DNA of 64,000 bases, from positions 3,054 through 67,053 of the forward strand of contig JAKUCV010004756.1 in NCBI GenBank assembly GCA_028386065.3, written 5' to 3'. The notes beneath the pieces were generated by a model that was not told the DNA's origin, searched no databases, and saw only the letters and a list, made by a program, of their open reading frames with translations. Position numbers and translations under genes: made by a program. Shown here piece by piece: positions 55,823 through 64,000 of this stretch (position 1 is the first letter of the stretch; every line of letters starts with the position of its first letter). This DNA is from Turnera subulata. Its lineage: Eukaryota > Streptophyta > Magnoliopsida > Malpighiales > Passifloraceae.

Positions 55823-58800
55823 ATGGATCCGGTTGGAGGGAATCAGCATGCTGGAGGTCACCTAGATGCTGATGTCATAGCAGGTACTTTTACAGTCTTT
55901 GGTTGTACTGCTTATACTTTGATTGATCCTGGTGCTACGCATTCTTTTGTCGCGCAAAGTTTTGCAACACAACATAACTGTACGGAAGAAAACTTAACTT
56001 GTCCGATGAGAGTTAGGTTACCTGCGGGTATAGTGGTCAGGTTAACCCATGTGTGCAGAGACGTTTCTCTTTCGTACGATAGTGAGGTCTTTCTTGCTCG
56101 GTTGGTTGTGATGAACATGGGAGGTTTCGATATCATTCTAGGGATGGACTTGTAACGCCCCGAATTTTCGGTATTTAATTTTTATGGATTTTTTTTTCAG
56201 ATTTTCTTTGAATTTAAATCCAATTTTACCCTTGCGGGATTTCCTGGTGTTTTTGGACAAGAAAATTATTATTATTAATTTATTTTCCTTGAAAAGGTTA
56301 TTTTACATATGTGATTATTCCTTAGTCGGATTCTTTGGGAGTAATTGGAGTCCCGAGGTGAAACCCGGAGTTTCTTGTAGTCTTATTAAAACTACTTAGT
56401 TTTGGTTTAAAGAAAAGAAAAAAAAAACAAAATAAAACCTAACTCTATGCGCGCGTTGACCAGGAAGAGTTGACCGCGCCTTAGACCAAAACGACGTCGT
56501 TTTGGTCTAGGCCGGCCAACCCTAGGTCATTCCTTCTTTTCTTTCTTTTCTCTTCTCTTCTCTTTTCTCTCTTCTCTTCTCCACACCCGACGACGCCTCA
56601 CCCGACTTCTTTTTCTTCTCTTCTCTTTCTTCTCTTCTTCTCCTTTACTCCTTCGAAGCCGTTGCCCCTGATGCGTCCCCATCGCGGGTTGTTGGGCGTG
56701 AAGGTTGAGGCGGGTTGCCTCGAGTTGTTGACGGGGAAGACGAGGCGTACTCCTCTTTGAATGCCGTTCAAGGACGCCGCCGTCACGAAGTTGAGCCGCT
56801 GCTGCAACTGACAAGTGGCTGTGTTGTTGCGGCCGGCGGTTGTGCTGGGCTTTCCGGGCAGTGCGTTGTGTATGGGTTGCTAGGACTGGTGGATGACATT
56901 GGTTGGTCGTGGTTTTGTTTCTGGTTGGAAGTAGCAACTTTTGGAATTTATGCCAGACTCTAGCGAGACGGCGACTCCTTAGATTCAGGTAGAGCCATCA
57001 AAACGTGTAAGGGTTCAATTGCATTTACTTAATTACTGGGTTTTGCTTGTTGGGTTTGACAGTTAAATTCTATGGTACACGCTTCAACTGGTTGTTTATG
57101 GTAAAGAGTCAGCTGACTATAAGGTTATATAAAAATGTATATATGTGGGTCTTCGATGGTCATCGAATACTTGGATTAAATGTTGGTGCTCGGGGATTTG
57201 TTCCTCGGATGCATGTGAATTCCACACTAGTTCCTTGAACATGAATTGGTTTTCTCTTAAACTATTATTTTATCCAAATAGACATGTTAGGGTATCAACA
57301 CGTTTCGGCAATATTGATGTTAACTTCATAGTTTGTTTTCAATGCGAGAGTATAGTCAAAGCTTTATTACAATGAAATGGACTTACCATGAAGTTTTCCT
57401 CCTGAAACTTGGTTTTCTAAGAAAGGATTTTTGGACAGTGAAGGATACTGGTCTCTTTGAATGATTTTTATTACATGGGTTTTGAATTCCTTGAATTCGT
57501 TAGTTCGTGGTTATTAAACCTTTGCTTTTATGCACACGCTAGGTCTTTGGCAAGCTCTAGCAATTGATCAGCAGCCTTATAGGTCTTTGTCACGCTAGGT
57601 CTTTGTTAAGTAAGGCCATATTTTCTTTTAAAAGAATTAATCATGGTTAACGAATTTATCACGGAATTTTACATTATTAAATCTTTGGAAAGCAGCTTTG
57701 CCATTGTATGAATTTGCGTCAGGTGCACAGTGATGCGTCTCACATGGGTTATGGTTTTAACAATTCGTTTTCCTTAAAATTAATATTTATTAATTTAATT
57801 ACTTTACTAATTTTGAGTCGGCACTTGAAGACACATGTTTTAGAACCTTGCTTCATTTGAGCGTATGCGTGGCACACAAACTGTTTTCAATACTTTTGTT
57901 GATGCAAGGCTTATGATAAAAGAAGGTTTATTCTTGTCCAATGTCCAATGAGCTTGTTATGTTGTGTTGCGCCATAGAACCATGATTTCTACTTTTGGAG
58001 ATTTTTCTTAACATTATTTCGGAAAGGTTCCTAAAAGAAATTATTATCACTTTGAATAGTTGGTTGACATGATATTTTGGTTTTCGGCTTGAGGCCGTGG
58101 CTTATACACTTGATATTCTCTTGATCTTGATTTAATTGGTTCTTAAGTAGATCTTTGGTTTTACTAAGATATTGGGCCTAGCTCTTACTTCATCTAATAT
58201 TCCGTGTCGGGTTGAGGATTGTGGTCGATAAATTTATATAACCAAGCACATCTCTTTGTCTTCGGAATGAATGTCTAAGTGATACATGTGATCATGTGTT
58301 TAGGCATTGAGTATCCTTGGGGAGTAGCTGAACGAGTGTCGGCTTTCAAAGCCATCCTTCCAGTCCAGGTGAGGACTTATAAACCTTTGTATGCATTACT
58401 GCCTACAATGCTCGGTTAATTATCTTGGAATATAAAGTGGTCTTATTTGTTTGGCCTTTAATACTGCATGCATGCTTGCCGGTTGTGCTGTTGTTGCTAT
58501 TTGCAAAGTGAATTATGTTGATGTTACCTATGACGCGGTGTGCCTGATTTTGTGGCCTGTTTGTCTGATGTGATGTATTGTGCCTGTCCAGTATGACTTG
58601 TTTGGTTATGATAAACACATGAGGTTTAGATTGTGATTTGTGTGGTGGACTATGGGCTGGGGCCCGGACTTGAGGATAAGATATTAAATCCACACAACAT
58701 TGTTGATCATAACTTATGGTACAACTCTTAAAACATTATTGAGAATAACGAACTATAATAATTCTACTGTGGGGCTGTTGACCGGTTGGTTCGAGCAGGA

Positions 58801-61800
58801 AGTAATACCCCTCGGGATGGCATGCGGGTTTGTATGTGGGCCTGTGATGGCCGGTTCTACCTCCCTCCTTTCTACCTCCCCCTTTCTACCTCCCTCTTTC
58901 TCTCTGTCTCTCTCTCTCTCTATGGATATGTTTGGGCTTCGTGCCTGGTTTATTTGGGCTTATGCCTGGTTGTCTCATGAGACGGGACCGAGCTCGACGC
59001 ACACAGTAGAGGGCCCTAATATAATATTTAAACCTAATAACAAGGATAATAAAATAAGTAACGATAAGTGATAGTTGAAGTCTGGTGATGACTTGTGTTG
59101 TGTATTGTGAATTGTTTTGTGCACTGTGTTTGCTATTGCCTATTGCCGGTGTATTTGTAGTTGATTTGTAATTGTATATTATTGGTTTATTTGTTTGCGG
59201 TGAGACAGTGGTTGGTCTCACCCCCTCACAGACCTTTTACAGGTTAGCTATTCGATGAGCAGTGGTGCATATCAGCAGGTGGCGGTGCTTTCCTCCTCGG
59301 GTCGGATCCATAGGGTGCATTACATTTATATTTGCTTATGTATTTGTCTTCTGCTGCGCACTTCAATTGTATTACTTATTGTATGATATAATGCGTAATT
59401 ATATGATGATTATCTTATTTGTGTCGTATCCCGGGTGGAAAGGGCAATTCAGTCTTTTCACATACTTTAATTAATTTAATTAGATATTTTGGGATACGGG
59501 TGTTAGTTGATGATTTTTGTGTCCCGGGAATGATAAGGGCAATTTGGTCATTTCATATTTAACTTATAGTTTATATTAACAAATTGGGACACGGGCGTTT
59601 CAGGACTGGTTGTCAAGGTACAGTGCTTTGGTAAACTGTCGAACCAAGGAAGTGTTGTTGACTTCCGATGGTGGGCGACAGGTTCTGTTGACAGCTATTG
59701 GGAGAGTTGCTACTACATGTAGTATCTCTGCTAACCAGGATATGGGAATGAAGCCACATGGTCCAGATGCCTTGTTGACTCATGTCAAGGGCGAAGACGT
59801 TCAGACTCCAGTTTTGGGAGACATCATAGTTGTGAGGGAGTTTCCAGATGTGTTCCCAGAGGACCTGCCAGGATTGCTACCTGACAGGGAAGTCGAGTAT
59901 ACCATCGATTTGATGTCAGGAGTGACACCTATTTCGATGGCACCGTACCAGATGGCGCCAACAGAACTCTAGGAGTTGAAGAAACAGTTGGATGAGCTGT
60001 TGGAGAAAGGTTTCATCAGACCTAGTACTTCACCTTGGGGATCACCAGTCCTCTTTGTGAAGAAGAAGGATGGTAGTTTGCGCATGTGTATGGACTACCG
60101 ACAATTGAATAAAGTGACGGTGAAGAACAAGTATCCGCTTCCCAGGATTGATGATCTTTCTGATCAGTTACAAGGAGCTACCGTGTTTTCTAAGATTGAT
60201 CTTCGGTCTGGATATCACCAAGTCAAGATTGCAGAGAAGGACATACCGAAGACAGCTTTCCGCACTCGGTATGGTCACTTTGAGTTCACAGTAGTTCCTT
60301 TTGGCTTGACCAATGCACCTGCAGTTTTCATGTGCTTGATGCACTTGGTCCTGAACGAGTTCTTGGATAAGTTCGTGGTAGTCTTCATCGACGATATTCT
60401 GATATACTCTAAGAACAGGGAAGAACATGAAGAGCATCTGAGGGTAGTACTGCAGAGGTTACGAGAGAAAGAGTTGTATGCTAAGTTCAGCAAGTGCGAG
60501 TTCTGGCTTGAGGAAGTTGCATTCCTTGGACATGTTGTATCCGGGGATGAGATTAAGGTTGATCCTGCCAAAGTAAAAGCTGTTCTAGAGTGGGAGCCGC
60601 CCAAGACGGTACCAGAAGTCAGGAGTTTTCTTGGCCTTGCAGGATATTATCGGAGGTTCATCGAGGGTTTCTCTTTGATAGTTAGTCCTATGACCAAGCT
60701 GTTAAAGAAAGACCAAGAATTTGTTTGGAGTGATGCCTGCCAGAAGAGTTTTGATGAACTTAAGAAGAAGCTGACATCAGCGCCAGTATTGACAGTACCT
60801 GAGCCAGGAGTGGAGTACGTGTTATTCTGCGATGCTTCAGGTCTTGGTTTGGGAGCAGTTTTGATGCAAGAAGGCCGAGTGATTGCCTATGCTTCGAGAC
60901 AGTTGAGGCCACATGAGAAGAACTATCCGACACATGATCTAGAGATGGCCGCAGTGATCCTTGCTTTGAAGATCTGGCGACATTATCTGTTTGGAGAGAG
61001 ATGTCGGATTTTCACAGATCATAAGAGTCTCAAGTACATCATGACTCAGAAGGAGCTCAACTTGTGACAGAGACGTTGGGTTGAGTTGCTGAATGATTAT
61101 GACTGTACTATTGAGTATCACCCTGGAAAAGCTAACGTTGTAGCTGATGCCTTGAGCCGGAGACAACCAGAAGATGCTTCCACGACCTACTCGATATCCT
61201 CTCTTATCGAGTTAAGGAAGATGGGAGTTGACTTGTCAGTTGATGAGACAGGAGCTTTGTTGACACATATTGAAGTCAAGTCTAACCTAAGAGGCTGGAT
61301 TGTGGAGTTACAAGATGGAGATCCCGACCTGATCAAACTAAAGGAAGCAGTCCGCAGTGGAAAGGAAGATAAGTTTCATATAGCTGAGGATAATGTACTG
61401 ATGCTAGGAAAGCGTCTATGTGTACCCAGTATTGGTGACCTGCGCAGTCAGATTCTAGAAGAAGGACATATGACACCGTATGCTATGCATCCCGGGAGCA
61501 CCAAAATGTATCAGAATTTGATGAGTCATTTTTGGTGGCCACGCATGAAGAAGGATGTAGCTGAGTATGTTGCTAAGTGCATCACCTGCCAGCAAGTGAA
61601 AGCTGAGCATCAGGCACCATCTGGGAAGATGAGATCTTTGTCAGTACCAGAATGGAAATGGGAGATGATCACTATGGATTTTGTGGTCGGATTACCGTTG
61701 ACTCGGAGACAGCATGATGCTACCTGGGTTATCGTTGACCGACTTACAAAATCAGCCCATTTTCTTCCCATTCGATAGACAGACACCTTGGATAAGTTGG

Positions 61801-62724
61801 CGAAGCAGTATGTTGCCGAGATTGTGAGGCTACATGGAATTCCTAAGTCCATAGTCTCAGACAGGGATCCGAGGTTCACATCACGGTTCTGGAAGAGTTT
61901 GCAAGCAGCTTTGGGTACGAAGCTGAGTTTCAGTACCGCGTTTCATCCTCAGACAGACGGACAGTCAGAGAGGACTATTCAGACATTGGAAGACATGCTA
62001 AGGGCTTGTGCTCTTAACTTCAGTGGGAGTTGGGATCAGTATTTGCCTTTAGCGGAGTTTGCCTACAACAACAGTTACCATTCCAGTATTGGCATGCCAC
62101 CGTTCGAAAGCTCTTTACGGAAGGAAGTGCCGAAATCCAGTTTGTTGGGATGAAGAAGGTCTTCGTTTGATCGTTGGTCTAGATTTGGTTCAGCAAACAG
62201 TTGACAAGATTTAGACAGTTAAGCAGAGTATGAGAGCAGTATAAGACCGACAGAAGAGCTATGCCGATAAGCATCGTCGTGAGATGGAGTACCAGGTGGG
62301 AGAAAGAGTTTTCCTCCGAGTTGCACCTTGGAAGGGTGTAATCAGATTCGGGAAAAGAGGGAAGTTGAGTCCCAGGTACATCGGGCCGTATGAAATTGTG
62401 GAAAGGATTGGACCCTTGGCGTACAGATTATCTCTACCAGAGGAATTGTCACGGATTCATGACGTGTTCCATGTTTCCATGTTGAGGAGGTACAGATCAG
62501 ATCCGAGCCATATGGTTACTATAGCAGATGTTGAGGTCGCAGAGGATCTTACATATACAGAGTTGCCAGAGCAGATTCTTGCCCAAGAGGTCAGGCAGTT
62601 GAGGAACAGGGTTATTCCGATGGTAAAGGTTAAGTGGAGCAAGCACTCTGCGAACGAGTCCACGTGGGAAGTCGAGGAGCATATGCGTTCTCAGTATCCT
62701 CACTTGTTCACAGCTTCAGAGTGA
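55823..62724 (+). pseudogene. Element E pol (gag-less), split by solo LTR H and broken by stops
   Basis: It starts at ATG 55823 (MDPVGGNQHAGGHLDADVIA), where the gag N-terminus passes in frame into the protease ([10 protein letters not shown]). It is interrupted at 56151 and resumes at 59608 (WLSRYSALVNCRT). RT has [11 protein letters not shown]; RNase H has [19 protein letters not shown] and [10 protein letters not shown]. The integrase finger is intact (GHMTPYAMHPGS ... CITC), as are the DDE residues ([26 protein letters not shown]). The C-terminus is chromodomain-like, ending YPHLFTASE at 62724. Stops: TAG 59970, TGA 61065, TAG 61776, TAG near 62213 and TAA near 62241; a one-base insertion near 62105 shifts frame. 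Compared with D or C, the stops are at CAG or CGA codons. Confidence 0.92.
56151..59602 (+). mobile_element. Solo LTR H (gypsy, about 3.45 kb) inside element E protease
   Basis: It starts TGTAACGCCCCGAATTTTCG and ends GGGACACGGGCGTTTCA, with the perfect target duplication GGACT (56146-56150 and 59603-59607). Removing it restores the GMDWLSRY protease-region reading. No internal domain, so it is a solo LTR of the B family, longer than B. It contains CT-rich and TCTCTCTC tracts (58860-58920). Short frames inside (for example 57047-57375) match nothing I know. The stretch 57380-58400 is AT-rich without features. Confidence 0.88.
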
Positions 62725-62759
62725 ATTTCGGGGACGAAATTCTTTTAAGGTGGGTAGGC
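62725..62759 (+). other. pol-end motif and polypurine tract of element E
   Basis: TTTCGGGGACGAAATTCTTT followed by TAAGGTGGGTAGGC leads directly into TGTAACAGCCC at 62760. Confidence 0.65.
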
Positions 62760-64000
62760 TGTAACAGCCCAGGTAAAAATTTCATTTTTACCGGGACTGT
62801 TTAAGTTAATCTATAGTAATTTACCATTGATTTTAATATTGGGTAATTAAATTGTGGTAAATCGAGCATTGGATTCTGAAACCGAGCCTGGTCCCGCATT
62901 CGGGATTTTTTTTCTGCGGATTTTACGGACCAAAGTTGAAATTTTTCCGGGTCCAGGAATCTTCGGAAAAGCCGGGTTTACCCTAGAGTTAACGGACCAG
63001 AAATAAGATAAGTGGGTATAAAGGATATTTTTTGGTCCAGGTGGGTCACGCGTCACATGCAGCATAGTAACTGCATAATTGAAGTTCAATTATTCAGCCG
63101 CCATTTTCCTATTCAGCCTGTGAACAACCTGTTATACCTGTGATTAACCAGTTGTTTTCTTCAGCCTATAAAACTATTTTTCTTCTGCATATCTTCGTAC
63201 CATCATCACCATCTCTTCTCTTCTACCCCTGCAAAAAAGAAAAAAAAAAAGACCCATTCCCTGCAAATTCGTTTGAACCAGAAAGAAAGAAAAAAAAACA
63301 AAAACATAACACAACACACACCACCCCAGTTGCCACGTCACCCACCCTTCTTCCTTCCTCTTTTCTTTTTCTGTTTTTTCCTTTCACCGCCGCCGTCAGC
63401 CACCACCACGCCGGCCGAGCCACATCAACACCTCACGCACGCCGACCACCACGAGCCGACGCCTCCCCTCATCTTTTCCTCCTCCCGCTCTCACTTTGCC
63501 GCCGTCTCGAGAGCCGTCGACGAAGCCGTCTGCAGATCCAATGTGCCGACGAGTTCGTCTCCTTCTTTCTTCGTGCACACCGCCGTCGCCTCTCCCCCGC
63601 CTGCAGCTCGTCGCCCAGCGCCTTGCCGTGTCACCGCCGCTTCGTGCTCGCCGTTCCGTCGCCGCCGCCTCTGCAAGGTTGAAGGTGAGCTGTGACCCGG
63701 TTGTGTGTGACCCGGTTGCGTGGGTTTGGATCGCGGGTTGACCCGTGTGGATGACGGGTTGGGCTAGTGTGTAGTGGGCCTTGAGCTTGGGCTGTGACCT
63801 TGGGTTTGGTTACTTGGGCTGCTGGGTTTTGGATGTGGGCTAGCACCATTGGCCCAGCCCGAAAATTAAAAAAAGAGAGAGAAAAGAAATTCTGGAAAAA
63901 GAAAATAAAATAAAACTTGGGAAAAAGAATATAATTCTAGAAATAATATTTTGGAAAATACATAACTTGGAAAAATATATTCTAGAGAGTATAAATTTAT
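62760..64000 (+). repeat. Start of the 3' LTR of element E
   Basis: It matches 52975-54210 closely, including the TATA box and the GC-rich leader. It runs off the right edge, so about half of the LTR is outside the window. Confidence 0.9.

Larger units (their letters stand above)
52975..64000 (+). mobile_element. Element E: gag-less Ty3/gypsy chromovirus (sister of D), truncated by window edge
   Basis: Plus-strand element: 5' LTR 52975-55707, PBS 55708, pol 55823-62724, purine tract to 62759, 3' LTR from 62760 to the window end. It is the same family as D by LTR ends, PBS, palindrome array and pol, and has the same gag deletion. Solo LTR H interrupts the protease region at 56151-59602. The right target duplication is not visible. 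The LTRs differ by sparse substitutions and small indels over the compared first 1.2 kb. Confidence 0.9.

Overview
This window looks like repeat-rich, probably pericentromeric or otherwise heterochromatic DNA from a flowering plant, most likely a eudicot. The evidence is nested chromovirus-type Ty3/gypsy elements with LTRs of about 2.3 to 3.5 kb, plant-type LINE, copia, hAT-like and Mutator-like elements, and only two host genes, both of the plant-specific DUF295 (F-box/KIB beta-propeller) family. I cannot name the species. No rRNA, tRNA, CRISPR array or bacterial-type feature was seen.

Layout. Positions 1-21047 are one old minus-strand gypsy element (C). Its pol (875-2057) and gag (17387-18665) are split by a 15.3 kb plus-strand element (A, 2058-17386, 5-bp target duplication ATGCA). 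C pol is also cut by another LTR (1-874). Element A keeps a decayed gag and has no pol. In its place are two minus-strand ORFs of unknown function with their own TATA-like boxes. Its 3' LTR was hit by solo LTR B (11784-14826), and a 2.74 kb stretch spanning the antisense ORFs, the LTR start and the start of B was then tandemly duplicated (7069-9806 / 9807-12562).

Positions 21469-32053 are a small Mutator-like element (9-bp target duplication) holding gypsy element D (21937-31544, minus strand). D has near-identical 3 kb LTRs but no gag and a broken pol. Positions 32198-36848 hold the host genes, two divergently transcribed DUF295 paralogues, each with a probable 5'-UTR intron. Positions 37215-44340 are two abutting hAT-like elements; the second contains a solo gypsy LTR (38272-40790), a 2.56 kb copia remnant (40938-43494) and a LINE tail. 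Positions 44349-52974 are an AT-rich tract with long inverted repeats at both sides. It encloses an old LINE fragment interrupted by a nearly complete LINE (45629-50321, 11-bp target duplication), and a Helitron-like 5' end (51538). Position 52975 to the window end is element E, a sister of D on the plus strand, carrying solo LTR H (56151-59602) in its protease region.

How the parts relate. D and E share the same in-frame loss of almost all gag and a stop at the same codon, so a defective lineage has amplified. C shows the ancestral gag-containing arrangement, and A is the reverse case (gag, no pol). Nearly every nonsense mutation in the LINE, A, D and E is a C-to-T type change at CAG or CGA, as expected from deamination of methylated cytosine in silenced plant repeats. 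The least ordinary content is the antisense gene block in A, the arrays of short palindromes in the D/E LTRs, and the paired DUF295 genes, one with a roughly 95-residue acidic repeat.
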